From the NCBI GenBank assembly GCA_023436715.1, contig JAEZIJ010000021.1:1-22807 (forward strand): DNA of 22,807 nucleotides. The letters are read 5' to 3'. Under the pieces are notes generated by a model. That model ran no database searches. It had not been told where the DNA came from and was given only the letters and a program-made list of their open reading frames with translations. The stretch is from Acidobacteriota bacterium. Its GTDB lineage: Bacteria; Acidobacteriota; Terriglobia; Bryobacterales; Bryobacteraceae. Of the stretch, positions 15,777-22,807 are shown piece by piece (the stretch's first letter is position 1; each line of letters opens with the position of its first letter). Position numbers and translations under genes: made by a program.

Positions 15777-16778
15777 TCACGCCGCCGCGAATGCGATGAC
15801 CACCAGGGCGCCAACCATCATGGTCAGGCCGCCGGCCAGATTGCGGAACACACGCTTGTCCGCATTCTTCCACTCGCCCGTCAGCAGGCCCCAGAGGTTC
15901 GCAATCACCACCATGGTGGTCATGAAAATCGCCCACCCCACCGAGGAGCCGAGTTCGCCGAGTCCCGTTGCACCAAGCCCGTAAAGGAAGAACCCGAAGA
16001 GCCACAGGAATCCCATGGCGAGGGTACACGCGAGGTTTCGCGGCCGGTCCGCAGGTAGCCCTTTGTTCCACGTCTTGTTGCGCGCGAGAAGGTAGACGCA
16101 GTACCCCGCGTTGATCAGGAAGCCGGCTGAGATCGCGATGGCGAAGATGGAAATCGACGCGTTATTGGGGTCGGCGCCGAGACGCTTGGCCTCGTTTGAG
16201 ATCGGAGTGCCGAAGGCGTAGCCGAAGCTCAGCATGGGGGACATCACGCCCGAGGCGACACAGATGATCAGTCCGCGCGTGAAACTTCCGCCCCCGGACG
16301 CCGCGCCGCCATCCTTGAGGGCTCCGGCGCGCGAGCACAGCGCGACACCTCCGATCACCACGAACAGCCCCGCGATAACAAGCGCGCCGCGGTAGGACAT
16401 GAGTTGCTCGGGATGCAGCACAGCCATCGGCACCAGCGTCCCCATCGCGGCCGTCAGCGAGATGATGATTGCAAACCCGAGCGCGAGACCGACAGCGGCC
16501 AGCCCAAGTCCGAACAGCACGGAACCGATACCCCAGCCGGCGCCGAAAAGAGCCGTCGAAAACAAGACCGTTCCGCCGACGTTCGAGTAAACCTCGACGG
16601 CTCGCGGAATCACAAGAGCGACCAGCAGCCACGGGAACAAAATCATCCCGGATATGGAATAGAACAGCCAGCTCTTCTCCCACGGCCAGCCGCGGACGAA
16701 CTTCTGGGGCAGCGCGAAGCTGCCCTGCATGGCTGCCCCGGCCACCACGGCCAGCATGCCGATCCAAAACGAATTCAT
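15777..16778 (-). CDS. RhaT-type sugar (L-rhamnose/H+ symporter-like) permease
   Basis: This integral membrane protein of 333 residues with about ten hydrophobic helices resembles the L-rhamnose:proton symporter RhaT of the drug/metabolite transporter superfamily. Supporting stretches are the N-terminal MLAVVAGAAMQGSFALPQK, GAGWGIGSVLFGLGLAAVG, the second-half SPMLSFGYAFGTPI and the C-terminal ELGSSVGWAIFMTTMVVIAN. Length is close to E. coli RhaT (344). GGGAG lies seven bases before the ATG, and the gene begins 20 bases after the stop of the glycosidase gene, so the two probably form an operon in which the permease imports the sugar released outside the inner membrane. Rhamnose is the first guess for the substrate, but outside Proteobacteria RhaT-like proteins may carry other sugars. 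Its 3' end meets the repeat element at 15761. Confidence 0.85.
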   Translation of the reverse strand: MNSFWIGMLAVVAGAAMQGSFALPQKFVRGWPWEKSWLFYSISGMILFPWLLVALVIPRAVEVYSNVGGTVLFSTALFGAGWGIGSVLFGLGLAAVGLALGFAIIISLTAAMGTLVPMAVLHPEQLMSYRGALVIAGLFVVIGGVALCSRAGALKDGGAASGGGSFTRGLIICVASGVMSPMLSFGYAFGTPISNEAKRLGADPNNASISIFAIAISAGFLINAGYCVYLLARNKTWNKGLPADRPRNLACTLAMGFLWLFGFFLYGLGATGLGELGSSVGWAIFMTTMVVIANLWGLLTGEWKNADKRVFRNLAGGLTMMVGALVVIAFAAA

Positions 16779-16798
16779 GAGCGATCTCCCGATACGCC

Positions 16799-18592
16799 CT
16801 ACTGAACCAGTTCGTTGATCTCCCGCACGACTTTTGCGTCGAACTTCAGCTTGCGGTCATAAGTCATCAACCCGTTTACTTCCTGCTCCACATCGGTCAA
16901 CTGCGTATAGCACAGCCCGGCAAACGGCAGCTTCGCGATGGCCGCGTACAGCCCGCGAAGCCGCTCGAGCGCGGCCTCCTGTGTCTTCTCCACGCCGGAA
17001 TATCCCCATGATTCCTGAGGCGCCTGATGCCCGGCCGGGATAAAGGCGATGCCGCCGAACTCCGTGAGCGCCAGCGGCGTTCCATTGTATGTGAAGCCCG
17101 GAGCCAGCGCCGCGCGCCCGTTGTCGGGGATCCGCGAGCCAGTCTTGCCCGCGTCCTTATACTTCGCCAGCAGCATTTCTCCGGTTCGCGCGTAATCGTG
17201 GACAGCGAAGATATCGGTCGCGTCGGTGTGCTCCCAACCGTCGTTGTCGATAACCGGCCGGGTGCTGTCGAGGCTCTTCGTAAGCGTGTAAAGCGCCTTG
17301 AGATGGTTCTGCTGGCGCGGGTCGTGCAGGTCCGGCGTGCCCCAGCTTTCGTTGATCGGCACCCACATGACGACAGACGGATGGCTGTAGTCCCGCGCCA
17401 TGGCCGCCATCCATTCCTTCGTGAAACGCTCGACGTAGGCGTCGCTGTAATCGTAGGCGTTGGCCATCTCGCTGGAGACGAGCAGGCCGAGGCGGTCCGC
17501 CCAGTAGAGATACCGCGGATCCTCGAGCTTCTGGTGCTTGCGCGCGCCGTTGAAGCCCATCTGCTTGGTCATTTTGATATCGAACTGGATGGCTTCGTCC
17601 GAAGGCGGCGTGAGGATGCTCTCCGGCCAGTACCCCTGATCGAGAACCATCTTCACGTAGATCGGACGCCCGTTCAGCATGATGCGTCCATTTTCAATTC
17701 CGGTCGAGCGGAACCCGAGATACGAGTTCACGCGGTCGATCACCTCGGCGCCGCGCCGCAGTTCGAGCGTGACGTCGTACAGGTTCGGCGAGTTCGGCGA
17801 CCACAGGCGCGGTTCGGCCACCGCCATCACCACGGCGGCCCGGTCAGCCTTCACGCGCGTCATGCCGGAAGCGACCGCTTCCTTCTCCGCGCGAATCGTC
17901 GCATGCAGTTCGAGCGCGGGGCCGGGCTGCTCGACCACCGCTTCAAACCGCGCGATTCCGTCCGCGCCGGCGGTGATGCGCACGTTATCGAGGTGCGTCC
18001 GCGGAACGGGTTCGAGCCAGACCGTCTGCCAGATCCCGCTCGTGCGCGTGTAGAAGATGCTGCGCGATTTCGGCTCCCAATACTGCTTCCCGCGCGGAAT
18101 CGTGCGGTCCTGCGGCGGGAACTCCGAACGCACGGTGACAGTGTTCGCGCCCGCCCCGAGCAGCTTGGTAACGTCGAACGAAAACGGCGTGCTTCCGCCT
18201 TCATGCCGCCCGGCGAGTTTCCCGTTCACCCACACCGTGGCCCAGTAGTTCACCGCGCCGAAGTGAAGGAGCACGCGTTGCCCCTTCCATTCCGGCGGGA
18301 CCGTGAACGTGCGGCGGTACCAGACCCAGGGATGGAACGAAGTATCCGCGATGCCGCTGCTCGCGCTCTCGAAACAGAACGGGACCAGGATGCTCCTCCC
18401 GAACTTTTTGGCGTTGGACGCCCAGTTCTCGTCCAACCCCGCGTTGGCGTCGTCAAACTCGAATTCCCACTGCCCGTTCAGGTTGAGCCACTGCTCGCGC
18501 TGGAATTGGGGACGCGGGTATTCCGCCCGCGGAATCGGACCTGCCGCGAAGCAGCAGGAAGCGAACAACAACATCAGGACAGCTTTCCTCAT
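16799..18592 (-). CDS. exported glycoside hydrolase family 2 enzyme
   Basis: This retaining glycosidase of 597 residues is of the beta-galactosidase/beta-glucuronidase/beta-mannosidase family. A signal peptide (MRKAVLMLLFASCCFAAG) precedes the GH2 sugar-binding domain (about 30-195; WLNLNGQWEFEFDD, SFHPWVWYRRTFTVPPEW, NYWATVWVNGK, SGIWQTVWLE), the immunoglobulin-like domain (about 197-300) and the TIM-barrel (about 302-597). The acid/base is Glu415 in VPINESWG and the nucleophile Glu511 in LALTEFGGIAF. It lacks the later domains of LacZ, so it is closer to compact GH2 enzymes. The ATG at 18592 is chosen because it starts the signal peptide directly; an upstream in-frame ATG at 18652 would bury it. 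FASC resembles a weak lipobox, so membrane anchoring is possible. Sugar specificity cannot be set from sequence. Confidence 0.9.
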   Translation of the reverse strand: MRKAVLMLLFASCCFAAGPIPRAEYPRPQFQREQWLNLNGQWEFEFDDANAGLDENWASNAKKFGRSILVPFCFESASSGIADTSFHPWVWYRRTFTVPPEWKGQRVLLHFGAVNYWATVWVNGKLAGRHEGGSTPFSFDVTKLLGAGANTVTVRSEFPPQDRTIPRGKQYWEPKSRSIFYTRTSGIWQTVWLEPVPRTHLDNVRITAGADGIARFEAVVEQPGPALELHATIRAEKEAVASGMTRVKADRAAVVMAVAEPRLWSPNSPNLYDVTLELRRGAEVIDRVNSYLGFRSTGIENGRIMLNGRPIYVKMVLDQGYWPESILTPPSDEAIQFDIKMTKQMGFNGARKHQKLEDPRYLYWADRLGLLVSSEMANAYDYSDAYVERFTKEWMAAMARDYSHPSVVMWVPINESWGTPDLHDPRQQNHLKALYTLTKSLDSTRPVIDNDGWEHTDATDIFAVHDYARTGEMLLAKYKDAGKTGSRIPDNGRAALAPGFTYNGTPLALTEFGGIAFIPAGHQAPQESWGYSGVEKTQEAALERLRGLYAAIAKLPFAGLCYTQLTDVEQEVNGLMTYDRKLKFDAKVVREINELVQ

Positions 18593-18653
18593 AAGCGGAA
18601 AGCATATCAGAGGTGTGCAGGCTTCGGCTTGGACCGCTTCCTTGAAAATCAAC

Positions 18654-18696
18654 GGGCGCGCCCCCGCGAATCCGAGCCGCGACCGCGAGGGAGCGG
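18654..18696. repeat. GC-rich REP-like sequence in a divergent intergenic region
   Basis: A perfect 10-base palindrome GGGCGCGCCC (18654-18663) is followed by GAGCCGCGACCGCGAGGGAG (18674-18693), whose 3' part can pair as CCGC-GAGGGA-GCGG (18683-18696). From memory, sequence of this kind (read as the peptide SRDREGAV) recurs in Acidobacteria and Planctomycetes genomes; that recollection has not been checked. It occupies the 147-base gap between the divergent GH2 and large secreted-protein genes. Confidence 0.4.
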
Positions 18697-18702
18697 TATA
18701 CT
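18697..18702 (+). promoter_or_regulatory. candidate -10 box for the large secreted protein
   Basis: TATACT (five of six matches to consensus) lies 38 bases before the ATG at 18740. No convincing -35 is present at 16-18 bases upstream, where the REP-like sequence sits instead. An AAGGGG ribosome site follows at about seven bases before the ATG. Confidence 0.3.
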
Positions 18703-18739
18703 GAGAGAAACGTAAGTCTCTGGGTTAAGGGGTTTTGGG

Positions 18740-21700
18740 ATGCGATTCCTCGTGTGCGCTTTCTTCGTGTTTGCCACCGCGGCGGAGGCCGCGATTTCCG
18801 GCGTCTCGGTTTCGGGCTCCACCAACGTACAGAGTCTTCTGACCTATCAGGCCCCCGACAACAACGCCTGCACCGTTCAAGTCTCAGAGAGTCCCGATTT
18901 CAAGCCGCTCGTCAACGACGTGAATCCCGACCTGTTCCCGGGCGCGGATTCCGACTCGCGCCAGGAAAGCATCAGCGACGGCGCCCGGCGAGTGTTCGCA
19001 ATCGGCAGACGCGCGGTGGAACAAGGGGCGGACGGCAAGTGGTATTCCCGCGCGCTTCAGACGAACACCATGCATTACTACCGCGTACGCTGCGGATCGG
19101 ACACCGCCACCGGTTCGTTCCGGACAGCGAACATTCCTGTCGGCGTGACCTATCCGTGGCCTATTCCGCAGGACCCAAAAACCGGCAATTACCGCTGGCC
19201 CACCGTGACGGGAAACGACCGCCGGCAAGCGATCGTCGACCCCAACTACGGCACTCTCATCAAACGTGTGTCGGTTCCGGGGGACGGACAAATCCCGCTC
19301 GATAGCCTGAACAAGCCGTTCGCGAGCGCGCGAGGGCCGAACTGGACGAATCCGAACGGAGCGCTCACCGACGATGGCAGCGCCGCGACATACTCCGGCA
19401 GCGGCCAGGAATGGCTGGTGCTGACGAACTCGGCGCAGAGCAGCCTGGGCGAGTTTTACGCCTTCGCCGCGGGCATCGATTCGATCACCGTGCGCATCAA
19501 AGGCTCGGCAACGGGCGATTCGGCGGACCAGCGCACGATCGACGTCTGCCTCACGCTTGACGGCGCCAACTGCTCGGGCGATATCCGCAAGGTCGTGCTC
19601 GACAGCGAGCAAACCACCAAGACCGCCGGCGGCGGGCCTCCGCTCGACACCTGGGGAATCGACAGCCTGCGCACGACCGACCTCGTGCGAAACCAGAACT
19701 TCGGCGTGATGATCCGCGGCAGCAGCTCCGACCCTGCGAACCTCTCGATCCAGTATGTAGAAACCGGCGTCGCCTACAGCGAGATGATGCAGATGCCCGA
19801 GGGCGGCTTCGTCCAGGTGTGCAGCGGCACAAAATCGAACGGCGGTTTTCACTGCGCATTTCAGAGCACGTTCGGCACGAACCACCTGTTCTGGATACAG
19901 CCGGATACGGGTGAGGTGCGCTGGCTGGGCAGGCTCGTCGCGACCGGCTGGGGCGGGAACGATACCCTTTGCGGATCGGGTTTCGCAATGTTCGATGCTA
20001 AAGATCCGAACACGTACTACTGCCAGTCTGACATCGGCGGCAAAATCGTCCTGCTGAAGGGAGCCTATACCGGCAACGACGTCGCGCAGCAAGCAGGCAC
20101 CACCGCCCCGTTCAACTGGGCCAACCTCACCCCGCCGGGTAATACCATCCCGGAACTGATTCAGCGGTTCGACCCGGCCTTCGACACTTCGGTTTATCCG
20201 CCGACCCTCGCCTATATCACGGATCACTACGCCTTCTACCGCGCGTGGAGACAGGGGCAGGATTCGATCGCGCGCTTCGCCGTCTTCGACCTCGACACCC
20301 GCAAAATCATCGCCACCGCCGCGCCGTTTTCAGCGCCGAACACGCGCTGGTGCGGCACGCATGCTGTAGAGTTCGTCGGGAACACGAACTGGATCGGATG
20401 GGACGCGAACACGCTGCTCAGCGGAGGCACTGTGGCTACCGGGCCTTATCAGGTCACACTGAACACCGCGTTGCCGGCCCAGGCCGGGACCTTCACCGTC
20501 CAGGTGAGCGGGGAACCATCCCCATACCTGATGGATACAGCGGTAGGGGACGTATTTGAAATCCAGGGCGGCTCGGGATTCGACTTCCTGCGCATCGTCC
20601 AGAAGAACAGCGCGACGCAGTGGGTGGTGGAAAGAACGGTCACGGCCGCCACGCCCGCCGCCCGCGACGCCGGGGCCAAGCTCTGGGCTTTCTGCAACGC
20701 GCGCCAGCTCAGCATCCCTCGGCAAGGCGCGTACGTCTACTGGAACTTCACTGCCGATCCGAAGGCGACGGATTCCACCGGCGTCAACTGGGTAGTCGAG
20801 AAGACTCTCACGGGCGGCCACATCGTGCAGCGCGGGAATTACCGCATCATGGAGGCCTCTGACGGCTACTCCGTCATCACGCCCGGCCTGCCGCAGACCT
20901 TCAACCACACCCGGAATTACCAGGTGGTGGGCAACCCGCAATGGTCCGGAGCGCAGGCTTCGAACATGGGCGACGGACTCGGGCTGGCCTACATGCAGCA
21001 CGAGAGCTATGAGACCTACAACGCCGGGCCTGGCCGCAGTAACTGGTATGTGGACATGATTCCATTCGTCGGCGGCTTCAACCTGACGCCCTCGATCTCC
21101 AAAGTGAGCGGCTCCTCACAGGTCTACAAGGCAAATACGTGGGGCCTGCACCGCGACGCCCTGCCCACCTTCGCCTACTGCGGCGGCCGGCAGTTGAAAG
21201 ACGTTTCCCCGGGTCCGATCGGTGACGGCAATGCCTTCTCCTACTGCTATGGGAAGAACTGCGCCTCGGGCGCGTCCGACACGGATGTATTTCTGAACTG
21301 CCCGCCGCCGGTGAGCGCGTCCAGTGCGTGTAATCAGAATGCGGCCGGCGATCCCGCCGGAGTTTGCGTGGCGGACATGTCTCCCTATGGCCAGACGATC
21401 ACGCAGTTCTTCCTCGACTCTTCGGGCCGGAGAAATCGCGCGCTCAGCAACGCGCTCTACGCTTGGCACTCGCCGCGGACGCAGGGATATTTCGATACGG
21501 CCTTCGCCCTGCCCGACGCAAGCTGGATTCTGTTCGCCTCCTGGGGCAACAACGGCCGCAAGGACGTCTACATGCTCAAGGTGCCGCCTGCGCCGGACCT
21601 CGGCGGGGACCCGCTGGCGGGCAGCGCGCCGGCCCTCGAAGCAGTCTCCGTGTCGCCGCCCGCCGGCGCTTCGCAGGCTCAGGTGACCTTCGGCGCCTCG

Positions 21701-22624
21701 CTGAGCGGCGCCGCGGCAACCCAAAGCTGTTCCGGCAATTGCACCATCACCGTCCCCGTGCGGCCGATGGAACTGCTGTTCACAAAGGCGACTTTTCAGG
21801 ACGGCAATGGAAACGCCGTGGGCCAGGCGCGGTTCGATGCGCAGGTTGTCTCGGGCACCTCGGGAGACGGCGTCGGTAAGCCTCAGGTGGGATCGCAGGC
21901 GCCGGTGGTGAACGCGTTCAGCTTCGAACCGAAAGTTGCGCCCGGCACGATAGTCAGCATCTTCGGCCAGGGCCTCGCGGATTGCGAAGCCGGCGCCCCC
22001 GCTTTCCCGCTGCCGTCCTCGCTGTGCAACGCTTCGGTCAGCTTCAACGGGCAGCCCGCCCCGTTGTTTTACGCCGGCCCCACGCAGATCAATGCGCTGC
22101 TGCCGTCTTCGATCGCACCGCAGCAGGACACCAACATTGTGGTGAGCCGCGCCAGTCAGAATTCGGATTCGATCCGGGTTCCGGGCACGGCGGTCGGCGA
22201 GGTCGCTCCCGCGCTTCCGTCGTTCACGCTCGACGGCCAGACCTTCCGCGCCGCCGTACAGAATTCCGACGGATCGATAGCGGGGCCGAATCAGCCCGAC
22301 GTCAAAATGCGCCCGCTCCGCCTCGGAGAGAACGGGATCGTCTGGGCGAACGGCCTTGGCACAACCACGCCCCAGGTACAGGACGGCCAACCCGCGCCTT
22401 CCGACAAGCTCGCCGTGACGGATAACACAGTGGAAGTGTATGTGAACGACGTGCGGCAACAGGTATCGTTCTCCGGCCTGGCGCCGGGCTTCAGCGGTCT
22501 CTACCAGGTGAACTTCACCCTGGACAACTCAACGCCAGTCAAACCTGCCGATGGCAACCAGGTGTGGCTCCGGGTAAAGGACGTCGAGAGCCCCCGCCTG
22601 ACAATCAGCATCGCGGCAAACTGA
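18740..22624 (+). CDS. large secreted protein with TIGR03437-like C-terminal domain
   Basis: This exported protein of 1294 residues has no known function. A signal peptide (MRFLVCAFFVFATAAEA) is followed by a fibronectin-III-like segment (about 18-130, ending HYYRVRCGSDTATGSFRT). A middle segment at about 190-345 resembles a jelly-roll or F5/8-type domain (TYSGSGQEWLVLTN, DSITVRIKGSATG). A long cysteine-containing, beta-rich region at about 350-950 could be a propeller. The last 240 residues from about 1054 match the pattern of TIGR03437, a C-terminal domain found mainly in Solibacter and relatives (FEPKVAPGTIVSIFGQGLAD, FNGQPAPLFYAGPTQINALL, then SGLYQVNFTLD). Many cysteines suggest disulfides outside the cytoplasm. 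AAGGGG lies seven bases before the ATG. An insertion sequence begins 26 bases after its stop. A surface or adhesive role is a guess. Confidence 0.85.
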   Translation: MRFLVCAFFVFATAAEAAISGVSVSGSTNVQSLLTYQAPDNNACTVQVSESPDFKPLVNDVNPDLFPGADSDSRQESISDGARRVFAIGRRAVEQGADGKWYSRALQTNTMHYYRVRCGSDTATGSFRTANIPVGVTYPWPIPQDPKTGNYRWPTVTGNDRRQAIVDPNYGTLIKRVSVPGDGQIPLDSLNKPFASARGPNWTNPNGALTDDGSAATYSGSGQEWLVLTNSAQSSLGEFYAFAAGIDSITVRIKGSATGDSADQRTIDVCLTLDGANCSGDIRKVVLDSEQTTKTAGGGPPLDTWGIDSLRTTDLVRNQNFGVMIRGSSSDPANLSIQYVETGVAYSEMMQMPEGGFVQVCSGTKSNGGFHCAFQSTFGTNHLFWIQPDTGEVRWLGRLVATGWGGNDTLCGSGFAMFDAKDPNTYYCQSDIGGKIVLLKGAYTGNDVAQQAGTTAPFNWANLTPPGNTIPELIQRFDPAFDTSVYPPTLAYITDHYAFYRAWRQGQDSIARFAVFDLDTRKIIATAAPFSAPNTRWCGTHAVEFVGNTNWIGWDANTLLSGGTVATGPYQVTLNTALPAQAGTFTVQVSGEPSPYLMDTAVGDVFEIQGGSGFDFLRIVQKNSATQWVVERTVTAATPAARDAGAKLWAFCNARQLSIPRQGAYVYWNFTADPKATDSTGVNWVVEKTLTGGHIVQRGNYRIMEASDGYSVITPGLPQTFNHTRNYQVVGNPQWSGAQASNMGDGLGLAYMQHESYETYNAGPGRSNWYVDMIPFVGGFNLTPSISKVSGSSQVYKANTWGLHRDALPTFAYCGGRQLKDVSPGPIGDGNAFSYCYGKNCASGASDTDVFLNCPPPVSASSACNQNAAGDPAGVCVADMSPYGQTITQFFLDSSGRRNRALSNALYAWHSPRTQGYFDTAFALPDASWILFASWGNNGRKDVYMLKVPPAPDLGGDPLAGSAPALEAVSVSPPAGASQAQVTFGASLSGAAATQSCSGNCTITVPVRPMELLFTKATFQDGNGNAVGQARFDAQVVSGTSGDGVGKPQVGSQAPVVNAFSFEPKVAPGTIVSIFGQGLADCEAGAPAFPLPSSLCNASVSFNGQPAPLFYAGPTQINALLPSSIAPQQDTNIVVSRASQNSDSIRVPGTAVGEVAPALPSFTLDGQTFRAAVQNSDGSIAGPNQPDVKMRPLRLGENGIVWANGLGTTTPQVQDGQPAPSDKLAVTDNTVEVYVNDVRQQVSFSGLAPGFSGLYQVNFTLDNSTPVKPADGNQVWLRVKDVESPRLTISIAAN

Positions 22625-22650
22625 CCACGCGGATGTCGCGCCACTTTGAT

Positions 22651-22807
22651 AATGTCCCCTTTGGACCTCGATAGAAATGTCCCCTAACCTGAAGACCTCG
22701 AATGGAGGTCGGGGTGGGAAGGACAGCGATGAGCAGCAAAGAGCTGCGCCGGGTGGAAGTCCTTGCCCGCGTGAAGAGCAAAGAACTGAAGTTGGTGAAT
22801 GCGGCCG
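22651..22807 (+). mobile_element. left end of an insertion sequence, probably ISNCY/IS1202-like, cut by the window edge
   Basis: Two copies of AATGTCCCCT (22651-22660, 22676-22685) and two of GACCTCGA (22664-22671, 22694-22701) mark the end region. A perfect hairpin GACCTC-GAATG-GAGGTC (22694-22710) stands just upstream of the transposase ribosome site; hairpins at this place in insertion sequences can shield the transposase from outside transcription. The right end and any target duplication lie outside the window, so the exact boundary is uncertain. Confidence 0.65.
22729..22807 (+). CDS. transposase, N-terminal fragment (truncated by window edge)
   Basis: Only the first 26 codons are present. 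The product begins MSSKELRRVEVLARVKSKEL and continues KLVNAA, which resembles the start of the helix-turn-helix domain in ISNCY (IS1202-type) transposases, where a short KEL-x-RVEVL leader precedes an AAxxLxLSxRQxxRL helix-turn-helix. An AAGGA ribosome site lies five bases before the ATG. Family assignment rests on this short stretch and on the TGTCCCC-bearing end upstream, so it is tentative. Confidence 0.6.
   Translation, partial: MSSKELRRVEVLARVKSKELKLVNAA

Noticed and set aside
15394..16071. Overlapping frames of 147-225 residues across the repeat element
   Set aside because: They run through inverted-repeat DNA or antisense to the permease gene, lack ribosome sites and show no conserved domain.

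Overview
The window is high-GC bacterial DNA that most resembles Acidobacteriota of the Solibacter/Bryobacter type. The reasons are a 1294-residue secreted protein ending in a TIGR03437-like (Solibacter-enriched) C-terminal domain, a 1125-residue Oar-like TonB-dependent receptor with an N-terminal carboxypeptidase-regulatory domain, Tat-exported Gfo/Idh/MocA and TIM-barrel sugar enzymes, a fused alpha/beta 2-oxoacid dehydrogenase E1, and GC-rich palindromic repeats both in a coding region and between genes. The taxonomic placement is inferred from these families; no marker gene is present.

Layout, left to right. (1) 1-47 is a low-complexity C tract at the window edge, probably a contig-end artefact. 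(2) 48-2416, minus strand: a two-gene Tat-exported sugar cassette (Gfo/Idh/MocA oxidoreductase, then a TIM-barrel isomerase/epimerase-like protein) joined by a 4-base GTGA overlap. (3) 2520-5897, minus: the TonB-dependent receptor, with a good sigma70-type promoter at 5985-6013. (4) 6121-12272, minus: a tight four-gene run, transaldolase-like protein, E2, E3, fused E1, forming a complete 2-oxoacid dehydrogenase complex. The E2 linker contains a palindromic repeat that is read in frame. (5) 12350-12937, plus: a DedA membrane protein, convergent with (6) 12945-14351, minus: a DASS-family anion transporter. (7) 14414-15497, plus: a secreted esterase followed closely by a 73-residue membrane protein. 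(8) 15516-15761: a non-coding composite inverted-repeat element. (9) 15777-18592, minus: a GH2 glycosidase followed by a RhaT-type sugar permease, probably one operon. (10) 18740-22624, plus: the large secreted TIGR03437 protein. (11) 22651-22807: the left end of an insertion sequence with the first 26 codons of its transposase.

Read together, the region suits a heterotroph that takes up and degrades sugars or plant-type polymers (outer-membrane receptor, exported glycosidase and esterase, sugar permease, exported sugar oxidoreductase and isomerase) and feeds carbon through a transaldolase-like step and an oxidative decarboxylation complex. No CRISPR array, tRNA, rRNA, phage or recognisable defence cassette is visible. 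The least explained signals are the repeat DNA at 10864-10936, 15516-15761 and 18654-18696, which may be REP/MITE-type elements moved by a transposase acting in trans.
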